A DNA stretch of 64,000 bases from Cardinalis cardinalis (Eukaryota; Chordata; Aves; Passeriformes; Cardinalidae): NCBI GenBank assembly GCA_014549065.1, contig JACDOX010000117.1, positions 1,239,650 to 1,303,649 on the forward strand, read 5' to 3'. Below are positions 1 to 12,660 of this stretch, piece by piece (the stretch's first letter is position 1; every line of letters starts with the position of its first letter). The notes under the pieces are model-generated. The model searched no databases. It had not been told where the DNA came from and saw nothing but the letters and a program-made list of their open reading frames with translations. Position numbers and translations under genes: made by a program.

Positions 1-94
1 GGAAGGAAGGAAGGAAGGAAGGAAGGAAGGAAGGAAGGAAGGAAGGAAGGAAGGAAGGAAGGAAGGAAGGAAGGAAGGAAGGAAGGAAGGAAGG
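1..94. repeat. (GGAA)n microsatellite
   Basis: An uninterrupted GGAA tetranucleotide array of about 23 units that starts at the window edge, so its true length is unknown. GGAA arrays can bind ETS-type factors, but nothing here shows such a role. Confidence 0.97.
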
Positions 95-3039
95 AGTGCA
101 GTGCTGTCTGGGAGCAGCTGCTCCTGGTGCTGTGCTGTACCAGCTCTGAAGGCTCACCTGGAGAGTCCTGGCATTTCCACCATGTTTGGGCTCCCAGCCC
201 ATCCTCTCTGAGATGACAGGTCCCCTCCTGGGAGCAGGGACATCACCCTTGCAGCCTCACATCAGCATCATTACATCACGTCTCACTTCTTGCCCACCCC
301 CAGCTGTCCCAGGGCTGTGAGAGTCAATCACCATTAGTTTGTCTCTCAGAGGNAGCAGTTTTGGCACGGGTTTGGTGCAGTAACTCTGCTGGAGAAGCAT
401 CATTCCTGAGCAGGTCTCAAGGCTCTTGCTCCTCTGACGATTCTGCTGCAGCATCAAAATCAACTCACTCGTGCATTTTGCTGGAACTCTGCAGCATCAG
501 GGCAATGCTTACTGCCTGCTTCTCTGAAGAACAGGCTAAACCTCACTCAAACCTCAAAGGGGCAGATTAGGGCTGTGAGCAGAGCCATCCCTCTGCCTCC
601 CCCAGCCCTCAAGGAATGGCCAGGGTCTTCTGCAGCAGCATGGGGTGCCCCAGGCTGAGCCCCAGCCCTGTGCACAGAGGCTGTTTCTGGGAATGCTGCA
701 TCTGGCAGGGCCCTTCCCACTTCACAAATATTGACCCTGGGATCTCAGCATCCCCGCTGAGGAATAACATTTCCAGAGAGCCCTTGATCTGCAGAGCTGC
801 TCTGATAAAGATGGGGGAATTTGGATTTTTGTTTTNTGCTTTCCTCTCCACTGTAGTGACTCCTCAGGTGGACCTGTCCAGCCCTGACCCAGATTCAGGC
901 CCCAGCAACCTCTGGAGAGAGGCACAGAAATGCCTCCTTGGAGCTGCAGGGGATGTTTCCCAAAATGTACAGAAGCCAGGAGGCAGCAGTTGTCAAAGGG
1001 AGACCTGTTTAGAGCTCCAAGCACGGTCCCAGCTGGGTTTTTAAGAAAGCAGCAGCAGGCAGGGAAGCAGAAGTGTACAGATTGCTGGGAAGGTGTTCTG
1101 AGGACTTCTCCCCTTGCTGGGTCCAGCACTGGCAGGGGGTGCAGGTCTGATCCCAGCACGGGCACAAAAGCCTGGGGCAGNTCAAAATGTTCTCTCCTAA
1201 AACCAGCACAAGCCAAGGCAGGTTCTTCTTACCAGCCACACCACATGAGCCTCAAGCCAGGCTCAAACCTCTGTTGCTCATCTCCTCCACCCAGAAGCTA
1301 AGCAGAGGGCAGAAAGAGACATCAGCCTGAGGGAAGGGCCCAGCAGCACGGAGCTGNGGAAAGGCAGGAGGCTGGCTGGAGGTGTGTTTAATAATGGAGA
1401 ACCTTATGAGCATCCCCCTGNCTCTGGATGCTTCTCTGAGAACCCCAGCCCAGTGCTGGGGAAAGGATGGGAGGGGTCACAACCTCCTCTCTAACCATGG
1501 AAGGTTTGTCTGTCCCCCTGAGTACTCAGAGCTGAAAGGTGAGGCAGGTTATATATTCCACTGGCAGAAAAAGTAGAGGTTGTGCTATTAGGAGTAACCC
1601 CGAGGATATTTCTGGGCCTTTTGACCTAAAACTCCAGCTCCACCTACCCAACCTACAATCCAAAAAAGAGAAATGTCCTCTCTTCTGCAGCAAACAAAAA
1701 AGACACATTTGCTGAAGACTGGAGAACAAAGAGTGCAATGATGGAACCAGAGGATGAGATTTCATAGTTAAACTGAAGAAGAAAGAGAAAGACTAATAAT
1801 AAATGCAAGAGCAAGCTCCCNACTCACTGCCAGCCCTGAGGTTGGATAATTTATCGAGGTTTCCATGTGTCATGCCTCAAGAAGCCCCGTGCACTCTTTT
1901 CCATTTGTACAGGTTTGCAGCTGAGTTCTGGCGGCTCCAGCAGCTGCAGATAGCAACATCCAGCACTGATCTTACATCCACATCTGTTATATGTGGGTCT
2001 GTGCAATTACTGCCCAGCTGAGTGAAGCTTTTACTGGGGATTTGGGTTTGAGATTGACTTTTTCACAACATTTTCTTGTTTACCAGAATGAAACCTCTTT
2101 CACTTGCAAATTAAGAAGTGAGATATAAATGGGAAAGGGAAAATGAATATTCTGGGCAGGACTGAGAGGGTTAAGAGGCTCAGGGGGATTCTTGTTTTAA
2201 TGAGATGACAGAAGAGGCCAAGAGATGAGTATACACTTCTTGCTGAGGGCTGAAAACCAGTTTGTAAGAAAAGCCCACTGCCTGCTGTGAATGTTCTTGG
2301 ACAGTCTGCTTAAAAAATGACCTCTGGGCTGTTGCATGCCAGCAGAGCCAAGTCTCCCTGCAATCCCTTTATTCCTCAGCTGAAGCTGCTCAGCCTGGAG
2401 GATTCCTGGAAAGCTCTTTGCCACCAAGTGCCTTGGCCTGGTCCTCTGCAGACGCTTCAAATTACCAACACAGTGGCAATGACCTTTGGGGTGGGAAATA
2501 TAGAAGGTGNTTCTTCCAGCTCTCAGGAGAAGGCCTCTACCCCTCCAGAAGTAAGTGGCTCTGGGCAGGGAGCACCTCAGCNCTGAGAGGCACAGGTTCA
2601 TCCCTCCTGTTTTTCAGCAAAGCCTGTCCAGAGGACAAGCCATACCCAGGGCTTGGAGCAGCCCTTCCCNTGGGTCAGGTTGCTGCTGGTGTTTGTGTCG
2701 AGCTTTCTTTTCACCATCAACAAATCAGCTCAACTTTTCCTTATGAAGGGGCATTGGTGTGCTCAGGTGTGCCAGTGACCTCTCCCACCTCCAAAGCACC
2801 TGGCACATCCCTCCAAGCCCAGAGAAGCTTCCTGAAGGAGGCAGATGGAGCTACACCTGCTACCAGAGCCTATTTGCTTCCTGCTCTTTGCTCTCCCACA
2901 TCCACTCCCTGCCTCTTCCTCGCTGACCTCAGACAAGCAAACACTTTCCACTGGANCAACACAAATGCCATAAAAAACCTTGTTCCACAGAAAGAGCAAA
3001 CAAAAGCTACAGGAGAAACTCTCTGAAGAGCTTCCCCCG
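95..3039. other. Upstream DNA, no gene recognised
   Basis: Only short open frames, none with domain-like composition or credible splice context. Mostly unique-looking, moderately GC-rich sequence with isolated Ns. No repeat recognised apart from the microsatellite at the left edge. Confidence 0.5.
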
Positions 3040-3450
3040 AGCGGCAAATTTCCCTGGAGGTCAGGGAGACCTGCAGGCTTCCCTGCTGCCGCAGGCAGAG
3101 GTGGGCAGCCCCCCTTGGGAGCTGGCCGTGCTCAGAGTACGTCAGCCCTGCCAGAGCGAGGGGTGCAAGGCTGTAAATACCCAGCCCAGCAAACCTGCCG
3201 GGCTTGACGTAACCCCTGCCAGGCTTCCAAGGTCAACAGCGCCCTGTTTGCACTGTGCAGGGCGAGGAGAGGCATTCTGGGAGAAAGGCAAACAGAGGAG
3301 ATGTCCCATGCCCGTACAAAAGGGGCTGTATTCCCGCGTTGCTCCGTCCCAAGTCGGGAGGAACATAAAATTAGCACTGTTTTCATTTATTCATTGTACA
3401 AACATTCTGCGCCGTGCCCACCCCCACGTTTCCTTGCTGAGCCTGCAAGT
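3040..3450. promoter_or_regulatory. Candidate distal enhancer (GC-rich block with CRE-like and SOX-like motifs)
   Basis: The block keeps more CpGs than its surroundings. It contains TACGTCAG (3138-3145) and TGACGTAA (3205-3212), both CRE/ATF-like, and at 3392-3402 a back-to-back CATTGT/ACAAAC arrangement that resembles an inverted pair of SOX-type cores. It lies about 8 kb upstream of the best candidate for the ACAN promoter. In mammals a SOX9-driven cartilage enhancer is known roughly 10 kb upstream of ACAN, so the position is suggestive. The motif reading is direct; the enhancer role is inference. Confidence 0.25.
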
Positions 3451-4105
3451 CTCCATCAGGGAGGCTGGGAGGGGGGCGAAGTTAGGCTCAGTCCAAGCAG
3501 CTGATTAGCAAGGTGAGGTGAGGGCATGAATGTGGCAAGTGGGGAAAAAAGGAGCAAGGGAAAGCCGTGAGTTGTGTGTGAGGGCAGGGAGCTGCGCACA
3601 GCCTCGCCCTGGCCAAGGGAGCAATCCACACTGTGCCTCCTGGACAAAAGCTGTTTCACTGTCACCCAGGGATGGCCAGGAAGGCTGGACATGTGTCACA
3701 CACCGTGAGCGTGGAGGTGGGCAGAGGGAAGGACAGCAAGTTCCTAATGCACCATGGACTGGGAAGCCATGTCTCATCCCATTAACAGCCCCGTGCCACC
3801 CAGGCTGACACCTCACCACTGCCCTCTCCCCTCACCGAGGAGATGTCAGCCCTTCCCTGCACCTCAAAACACAAGAGGAAGTATCCCCGGCCCTCCAGAA
3901 GAACAGAGGGATGAGCAGCCCCAGGACACCAGCCATCCCCACTGTGTGCCAAGCCGCAGCCCTAATGCTGGTGTGAGCCCTGACNCCACATATTTTAATC
4001 TGGTGATGTCCATCACCTCCAGATCATCCTTTTGGCCATCCAAGGGTGAAGGTGAGATGCTGGACAGCCAGGATAAGCATAAGAGGCCTCATCTTGGTGA
4101 TCCAG
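3451..4105. other. No feature recognised
   Basis: Unique-looking sequence without an open frame of coding character. Confidence 0.5.
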
Positions 4106-4491
4106 TGTGACCGCGTTCACAGGAGTCCGAGGATGAGGGAAGAGANGAGGATCTGACTCTATGCTTCAGAAGGCTTGATTTATTATTTTATGATATATAT
4201 TATATTAAAANTATACTAAAAGAATAGAAGAAAATATTTCATCAGAAGGCTAGCTAAGAATAGAAAAAGAAAGAATGAATAACAAAAGCTTCTGTCTCGG
4301 ACAGNGAGTCTGAGCCAGCTGACTGTGACTGTCCATTAATTAGAAACAACTCTGTGAGACTAATCCCAGATGCACCTGTTGCATTCCACAGCAGCAGATA
4401 ACCATTGNTTACATTTTGTTCCTGAGGCCTCTCAGCTTCNCAGGAGAAAAAATCCTAAAGAAATGATTTTTCAGAAAATATTATAGCTACA
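4106..4491 (-). mobile_element. Solo LTR of an avian endogenous retrovirus, antisense to ACAN
   Basis: Read on the - strand it matches, end to end, the LTR at 37961-38348 and more loosely the one at 26396-26795. Shared blocks are the TGAAAAATC..AGGA start region, the segment that includes GCAACAGGTGCATCTG, the CAGAAGGCTT box (as read on +) near the polyadenylation region, and a CTCATCCTCGGA-type end. No internal retroviral sequence flanks it, so it is a solo LTR. No clear target-site duplication was found; ends are approximate. Confidence 0.75.
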
Positions 4492-7400
4492 ATCCAGTGT
4501 TGTCCAAATCTTTAACCAAACGTGTCCATCCCCGCTCCCTTCATACAGCCCCGTTGCGCAATCGGAAAGACACCAAGGNGACAAGAGAAGCAAAAAAGAA
4601 GAAAACACTTTTTTAAAAGTCCACCACCAAACAAACCTGGGTCTGTGTGCACCATCCCACCCTCCAGCCCAGGATTCTATTTCAGTCAGGGGATGAAGAA
4701 GCCACAACGTTGGGGTGGGGGCAAGCCCNGCTGTTTACGTCTGCCCGCGCTGGCACGGGCTGGGAGCAGAAGCAGCTCATTCAGAGAGCTCCTGGCCACT
4801 GCAGCTTCAATAGGTGCTTTGTCCAGCACAGGAGGTTCAAGAAGGGCACTGCTTCCAATCTGGGATGCAAACAGGCCTGAGAGAAGATGTGTGTGTGTGT
4901 ATGGGGTTAGCTCTTTAAATGTGGGGTGAGTTTCCCACCTGCACCCACAAGGCTGATATTCACGCTGGAATAAAGGGGTACAGGTGCTGTGTTTGGTGGG
5001 GAGGTTCCTCTGGGTCCTTTTTACCCCTAGATGTTGACTCATTTCTTTTCAGTCCATTTCCATGCTTTCAGGATAAAATTTAAGTAGACAAAGCCTTTCC
5101 TGGGAGGTTTTAGGCCTCTCCTAATTTTTAGCTAGAGGTGTNTCAGCACTGTCCCTTTTCATCCCTCCAGTGGGACTCCAGAGTAAAGCTATACAATGAC
5201 TCTCCTCATTGTGACTAAAGCAATGACATGGACGTTTCTATATTACACCATGCTTTCCCCATCATGGCATTTTGGCTCGGAGAAATGCAGAACCCAAATT
5301 TAAGATGGCAGCTTCAGCTCTACAGAGCATCACTGCCCATAAAAGCAGCAAACACACTCCTGAGCTGCTGCAGCAGACAAGGGCTTTGCTGGCTTTGAAA
5401 GAGGGAAGAGGGCTGGGAATGGAGATGTTCTGGCTCTAAGACGGCCTTCACCCATAGCCTTGAGCAAAACACTTTGGCTCTGTGTGCCTCAGTTCAGCAT
5501 GGTGTCAGAGCTTTGGCAGCGCCGCGGGGCAGGGACAGCTCAAATATCGATTGCTGAAGGAAATCGTGGCAGCTGATCAACAAGTGTCTGCTGCAATGGC
5601 AGAGAACTGAATGTAAAAGCATGAACAATACTTTTTGGATATGAGTCCAATCTAAATCTTCAGAACCTGAGGAGTGTTCATAGACTGAAATTATGCACAG
5701 ATTGAAATTGTGCACAGACTGAAATTGTGCACCCCACTCTACCTGTACACAGGACAGCCGGGATCCCACAGCACCTTCTAATGTCCCCAGTGGTTTTCTA
5801 AAAGATCAAATTATCTTTTAATAGAACACAGTAATTCCAGAAATGATAAGTGTTTTAGGGACACAATACCCTCCTTTTCATTCTGAGAGTAAGACAAGCT
5901 GAGAGCTGTGTGATGACTGCTCTGGTAGTTGTAGGAAGGGAGCAGCAGTTCACAACCATGAGTGGTTTGATTAGCATGATTTTTAAAAGCAATTTGAAAG
6001 GTTTATTCTTTATTCCAGTATTTTTCTATTTATTTTTTTCTTTCCCTCTCTCTCTTGGCTGAAAACCCACCCTAGGCCACTTTTGATTGTTTTTGAAAAA
6101 CTGCAACTATCACCTTAATTGACACAACTCTCTTCTGTCTGGTGTTTTTCCCTTTTCTGGCCATTTTCATTCAGTGACTGCTTCCACTATATAAATTCTG
6201 GATATTCAATAGTTTTCACAGAAAAGCTATTATCTACTTTTACTTGGCCACAGGGTTTGTTCTCTGTTCAAATATTCATGCTCCCTGAAGGCTAAACTTG
6301 ACTGGGAATAGACATAAGCCTCCTTTTAACTTTATAATGACATGTAAAAATCTTACCTAACTGCAAGCACTTTTGCAATGTGTTACCTGTATTTCAAAAA
6401 GCCATGAACTGTTGCTTTCCTTCTTTAAACAAAAAACAAAAGTCATCTATGTGACTTTTTTTTGACCTGGCCGCTCCTCAGCTTAAAGAACAAACAAACA
6501 CAAGAGCAGTTTATGAATCACAATTTCTCTGAACATATTTAGCTGTTTTTCCAATCCTTCCTGATGCAGACAAAAAACTGGGACAGCCAGCAGGTACTGA
6601 GCAGTTTCTATCCCTTTCCTGAAGCTGCTAAGAAACCACTATGTGTGGAGCATCACATTTTCCTAACTGGTCGGCTCTGAAGTGGAATTTTCTCTGTTCC
6701 CTGGCTTAAGCTCACCAAAGGTTCAAATGAGGTTTTCTTTGCCAAACCACGGCAGCAGCAGAGGGTACAGAGGGCTCAGTTATTCCACAGCAAAACAACT
6801 AAACATGTACATTTCCCAAAAGATCTTTATGTTACGGGGAGAAAGGGCTGTGGTCAGGCATGAGCTGTTTCAGAGTGTCTCACGTACGTGAGTCTGAGCA
6901 AAATCAGCCAGGTCACATTTTATAGATCCTGTCTATGTGTCTTTTATACCCAGCTGGAAATACCGAGTCCTGCCTGGAGCAGGAGCTGTCATGCCCCATC
7001 TGCAGTGTGTTTTGCCTGTCTCCCTCCATTGCCATGGCTACACTGTGCTGTCCACGAGGAAACACCCCAGCTAGTGCAGGGAGGAGGCAGGTGATGATCC
7101 AGCACAGCCCTGGCTGTCCCAGCACCTGCAGGTGGTGACNGCCCTTGGTGGGTCCAGTGCCCTTAGAGTAGGGCCCTGGTCTATCTCAGCAGATGAACAA
7201 TTAAATTTGATATGAGCAGACAGCATTTGTGTAGACTGACAAGCTCGTGAGGTGGGGGAAGCAAGCACAAATACAGGCTGGGCAAGAGCAGATTGAGAGT
7301 TTACTCTCACTGAGGAGCAGGACTTGGTGTTGGCGGATAAGAAGCTCAGAATGACCCAACNATGTGCACTGACAGCCCAGAAAGCCAGCATGTCNTGGGC

Positions 7401-10400
7401 TGCACCAAAAGCAGTGTTTCAGGTGGCAAAGACACCGTCCTTTCCAATGTCCTTTCCAAAGATTTCCCTCACTGCCCTTTGGACTTTTAACAGAGAGGCA
7501 CCTGGAAAGTTCCGAAATCGGTATCTAGTGCTGCACTACTGGAGGAAAAAAAGGTGTGGGGGGATGATCCAAAGGGAAATTCACAACCAAAATTTGGCAT
7601 TGAATCTCTGAGATGGAACGAGGTACTTGCAGGAAGAAGTGAGGCTCCATGCTCTGTGGTCTGGGAGCATTACCTGTCAGGATGATGGATGCAGGGCTGG
7701 TGGTTATGAGCCTCAGGTTAAAAAGTGAGGCAGTCAAGGAAGCAAGTTTTGAAGTGAGGCATGGGACCAAAATAATTTATGAAGAGTGGAGAAACTATTA
7801 TATCACAAATCAGACAGAAAACAGGGTCTTGGGAAAAGAGTGGGAAGTGCAGATATTAAAGATCATATTAAAAGAGAAATGGAAGGAGAGATACTGAGGG
7901 CAACCATGTGGTTTTGGTGCACAGGGGGACCTGCCTGTGCTCAGTTTCAGACTTTACCTTTACTTTAGGCTGGTGGTGCTCTCTTCCATGTTAGAAACAN
8001 CAGATTTTTCAAACAGAAGTGCTTTTCTCAACTGTTAACACCTCAGCAGTTTCTCACCTGCTCCCAGCTGTCATCTGGCCCCTGCACAAGCCAAGGTGTA
8101 GGTCTGCAGTCACAGACCCATTTCCTCCCCCCCAGTCACAGCTTTTTATCCGTCTCAAAGGTACCAGCAGCACCACACAATAAAAAAAAAAAAAAAAAGA
8201 AAAAGAAAACACATTACAATTCTCTCAGTACTTTCTCACAACTTCACTACTGCCCAGGATTCAGTTATGGAAGCCTCCTCACTTTTGGGGTAGTCTCTTC
8301 AGGCTCCACCATTACCAGGTGTGTGTACAGGCTCTCCATTTCTCCGCAGTTCACCCCAAATAACCTTTAAGCAAACTCATTCCCAAACACCTCCTTTCTC
8401 TGCCTTTATATCACTTATCAGTCGCTGATGCTCCAGGTGCTTCCCTTTTCCAGGAGCATCCCTTCCTTCCCTCCATCGCCTGCCTCCCTACCTCAGCAGC
8501 AAGTGGGGCCATGCAGAGGTTCCCTGAACTGTCCTGTTTGCTGCTGCTTTTGGGCTNCCCAGTGGATCAGCTCCTTTCTGCCAGACTGCAGTGATATTGA
8601 CTGCACTGCAGACACACATACTTTGCTCAGGTTCCTTAATTAGCTTCATCTTATTTTAGTTTGCATAAACCACGTTCTCTTTTTATTACACAAACTATTT
8701 CTTCTCTCTCAACCACTTGTGGTGCCCCAGCCAGTTTGCTTCCAAACCAGAGGGCTAAATTTAATCCCCCACTCCCCATTTGGCTTTCTCCATTTACAGT
8801 ATTTTTTTTCAGTAATGCTTTTTTTCCCCTTTCTTTTCTTTTCTGGGTTGGGTGTTTGGTTTGGGTTTTGTTGTTTTTTTATTTTTTTTTTCCCTCCTTC
8901 TTTCCAAGAGGCTGGGCTTCCTTTTTGGTCCATAAGCCCTCCTATTTCCCCCTGCCCCCTGGATGCCTGCCTACCTTTACTCTAAAATCCAGAGGAGGAT
9001 CCAATACACTTAGACTGCCAGCTCTTCAAGAGGTATCTAAGGAGGCTGACAGGAGTTTGATGGTCTCTTTTGCAGCCAGTGGCAGCTAATGTGGTCTGAA
9101 ACCCTCTCTCTCTTTTTTGCCATTCACACACAGTACTTACTCTTCAAGCTTGCTGCTGCTGCCACTGCCTGAAAGGACCTGAAATACCACGTAGGGAATT
9201 TTGATTTCTTCTGGGGAGCCAGGGAAGGAGGAAAAAAAAAAAAAAAAACCAACCAAAAACGCAGGAAAACTCATCTGGAGATTGTGAAGAAGACATACAG
9301 TAACAGCAAGAAGTGGCAAGCTCTTTACTTCTTGAACACCGAAAAAGACCTCATTTCTCTGCCAGGTGTATGGGACTTAGACTCTGGAAGCACTGCACTG
9401 AACTGTTAAGGTAATGTATCGCACTTTCCTCCCTTCTCTCTCCTTGGTGTCTTTTCCTTAACTTTCCTAAGTGCTCCACAGAAGCAGGCTCTCAGTGGAT
9501 TGGCTGTTTCCCTGCTGAGCACCCAGCAGAGAAATGTGAGATAAGTTGTAAAATTGATTGAGCCGGAGCTTCTGCCTCCTGCCAGCTGTGAAGGGGAGCC
9601 CATGCTGGGCTTCACCCCACACCTTATGGGGAGCAGATCCCCAGCCAGGGGCAACAGCCGTGTGCCAAATTTGTTGGTTGGCTCGGGGAAGGGAGGGAAA
9701 GCAAGGATGTGTTCAGAGATGCTACAGTCAGAACCATGAGGTGGGAAAGCAGAGACAGGGTTATCCCCATTCTGCCTCCGAGCCATCAGTGTGTGTTTGT
9801 GTGGATNGCAGCTGCTGCTGGAGCTCAGGTGATGTGTCTGACCCTGTCCCCGAGCTCTGGGGACAGAGGCTGCTGTCCTGCTGATCTGTGGAGGGTGTCC
9901 CAACCAGCGCTGGGGTTTCCTGTGGTCACGGCTTTGCTCGGTGTCATTGCTCTGCCACAGGGCAGGCAAAGGCTGAGCCCTGAGCTGGAAGGGGCTGCAC
10001 AATTCAGGGGGCTGAAAGGGGCTGAACTCCGGAGGGGCTGAAAAATTCAGAAAGAGAATGAAAAGAAGCAGGGTGCCCGNGGGTTTGACAGCTCTCCCCT
10101 TACGTGAGGATGTCAGGGCTGGCTGCTGGCAGAGCCCCCTGGGTTGGNTCCAGTGAGCTGCTCCGGGTGTTCCTCAGTACCTGCCCGTTTTCCAAAGCCA
10201 TTCACACATGAAGTACATTTTTAGCAATAGTTTTCAGGGAACTGAGCTCTTCTCCAGAACTCGAGCGAGGAAAAAAAAAGGTTTTATTTGAAAGAATCTC
10301 AATCAGAAATTACTTCTTTCCATTCATTTGCTACTCTTTAGGACTTCTCATTTACATCTTGTGCTCAGTAGAGCTCTGCACACAGAATAAAGAGTGCATT

Positions 10401-11250
10401 TTAACCTTTCCCTTTTGAGTTGTTTAGCTAAAAAGACGTCAGTTTGTTAAGCTTTCCTTGGTTTCTAAAATAGCTTTGCCAGATGTGGAAAGGGGGAAAC
10501 ATCCCACAATGAAATAGTTGGGAGAGAGGAATTTCTTAGCATTCCTCACGACTTTGGTTTCCATCTATAAGCTCCCGGTAAAGGATGTTGGCTGGGCAGA
10601 GGGGCCAGTGGTTTGGGGACTGAAATTTGTGGGATTTCAAATCCTGCAAAGGCACTATTGGAAGCTGAACTATTCCTTTCTTTGCTTTGGCTGTTTGATG
10701 TTATATTTTCCTGGCTGGCTTGAAGAGACTGTATCTACCCTGGCAGGTCAAAGGGGACATTGCCCCTTTCTGAGATGTTTCAGGTTGTTGTCAGAGTGGA
10801 GAAGGGGAGGCATCACCTCCCACCATTGCTGGCTGNGACAGAGGCTGAGCTCTTTCTGCAGCCTGGGCAGTCTTTGGAGGGGCGCTCCATCTGTTCCACT
10901 TGAGCTGCTGTTTAATGTTTCATATAATCACCTCCCTGTACAGTAGCCAGGTTTGACAGCAGCACGAGGCCTGGAGGATGGATGGGCAAAGAGAGCAGAC
11001 AGGATAGGAAATTGAGGGTGTGAAAGAGGTGGAGGGGAAAACTTACCAAGGAAAAGAGGACACTAAACAAGATTAAGCAGACTTAGATTCCATCAGAGCA
11101 AACTGCAGCTCATCGCTGTAAAAGACTCCCAATAAGTGAGGAACATTAAGGGGTTTAAAGGAAAAGAGAATGGATGGTATCACTTTAAAGACAGAAATAA
11201 ATGAATGTACATGGAAAGAAAGGTTAGATTGTTGTTGAACGCAGGAATGC
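4492..11250. other. Upstream DNA, no gene recognised
   Basis: About 6.8 kb without a supportable gene. The open frames are short and lack domain features. Low-complexity tracts are present: A-rich at 8181-8206, T-rich around 8870-8890, A-run at 9233-9248, and a GGGGCTG-rich patch at about 9986-10050. AT-rich stretches at 5.9-6.5 kb and 10.2-10.5 kb look non-repetitive and could hold conserved non-coding elements, which cannot be judged from one species. Confidence 0.5.
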
Positions 11251-11559
11251 ACACAATGATTAGGGGCTGCAGAACTCCAAAATCCACTCCANCTTTACTT
11301 TCCTCTTCCCCCTCTGGGGCAGATCCCCTGCAAGTTGCACGGACCCAGTGACTTCACTGCCTTCCCGTGCTGACTGACACCCGGCGGCAACGTGGGCTGG
11401 TGGAGGGCCAGCTGGTCCCATTTTAAAAATCAACAGGACCTTTCTTAGCTGCCTGAGGCATCTTTTCCACCACCACCCTCGTCCATCCCCTTGCTTCCCC
11501 CTTTCCCTTGCCAGTGGTGGCACGGCTTCTCTACCACAAGACATCCTAACCCAAGCTGC

Positions 11560-12010
11560 TCTCCTCCTCCTCCTTCCCCCCCTTCCCGAGCCCTCTGCAG
11601 GCTCCACGTGTGGAACAAGCCGGGCTGTGTGTGCCGCTCTCAGGCAGCTTCCCAGCATCACTAACAAAAGCCGTGTTCATAGCGGCTCTGGACCACATAG
11701 GGAGCCAGCGCACGACGGCTGCCGAGCAGCCCAGAGCAGCCGGGGCTGTTTAAAGAGTGGAGGAGAGAGAGGGACGGGCAAAGAGAGGGAGCTGTTATAT
11801 ATATTAAAAAAAAAAAAAAAAAAAATTACTTGAGCCCAGCGCAACAACGGAAACCTTACAGTTTACTTTTAAGAACTCAGAGCTTCCTTGTGAGCGGGCA
11901 GAACAGCCCGGCCTGTGTGTGCGGGGCAGGTCTGCGGGCTCTGCTGTGTGCACAAGGGCNNTGTGTGAGCTGCCTCCCTCCCCTCCCTCTCAATGGGCTC
12001 ACAGTATAAA
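11560..12010 (+). promoter_or_regulatory. Candidate ACAN promoter and non-coding first exon region
   Basis: ACAN coding begins in an exon that opens only 7 bases before the ATG, after a clear acceptor (TTTCTTGCAG, ending 30793), so an upstream non-coding exon must exist. This stretch is the most CpG-rich block upstream, with several CpG-bearing segments between 11580 and 11740 and again at 11890-11935, and with a TATA-like TATAAAT at 12005. A first intron of about 19 kb would fit the long first intron of vertebrate ACAN. I could not choose a donor site, so exon 1 is not placed. A different promoter upstream is possible. Confidence 0.3.
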
Positions 12011-12357
12011 TCTAAAGAAGCTTTTTGTTGGCCTGATGAATAGGCAGGGGGTTTTGTCGCAGTCTTTTTTGAGACGCTTCACACCGAGATTTTTTTTTTC
12101 CCCCCCCTCCGTGTGCTTTTCACTGGACTTTCCTTTTTTAAGAAAAATTTCCACGTCTCAATCTCCCCTCCCCAAGGATTGATCCGTACAGAGCAGAGAG
12201 CAGAGGGGTGGGGGAAGGATGAGAAACACCAGGACCATTCTGCTTGGGCNCCCCAAGCCCCTCCATGTGCTTCAGCTGTTGAAATGCCCTGAGGTGTTAA
12301 GTATGGAGCGTCCTGCTCCCACTTCCTTCCCCTGCTTTACAAGCCCCACTGCTGTGC

Positions 12358-12660
12358 CATCAGCTGTAGTGACCCAATGCTCCCAAAGGCTCCAGCAGAT
12401 GGATGGAGGCAGCNGGAGCTGTGTCATTGCTGCTGTGACCAAGCAAGGATGAGGTAGATGGAGCATGTTGGTCACACAGTGATGTCCAGAAGCCACCAGG
12501 ACCATCAGCTGTGGTGATCCAGTGCTCCCAAAGGCTCCAGCCCATGGATGGAGGCAGCTGGAGCTGTGTCGTTGCTGCTGTGACCAAGCAAGGATAAGGG
12601 AGATGCTGTGACTGGAGCATGTTGGTCCCACAGTGGTGTCCAGAGGCCACCAGGACCCCA
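12358..12660. repeat. Two-copy 145-bp tandem duplication
   Basis: The stretch beginning CATCAGCTGT at 12358 recurs at 12503, an exact 145-bp offset. GACCAAGCAAGGAT likewise recurs at 12437 and 12582. The second copy carries a small insertion (GCTGTGACT-like) and a few substitutions. Both copies lie just downstream of the candidate promoter. Confidence 0.88.

Noticed and set aside
3754..4110. Open frame near 3.8-4.1 kb as an upstream gene exon
   Set aside because: Proline-rich, no acceptor or donor pair, runs into an LTR; no known neighbour gene matched.
8661..9089. Hydrophobic open frame with phenylalanine runs
   Set aside because: The hydrophobicity comes from T-rich low-complexity DNA; no homology or splice context.
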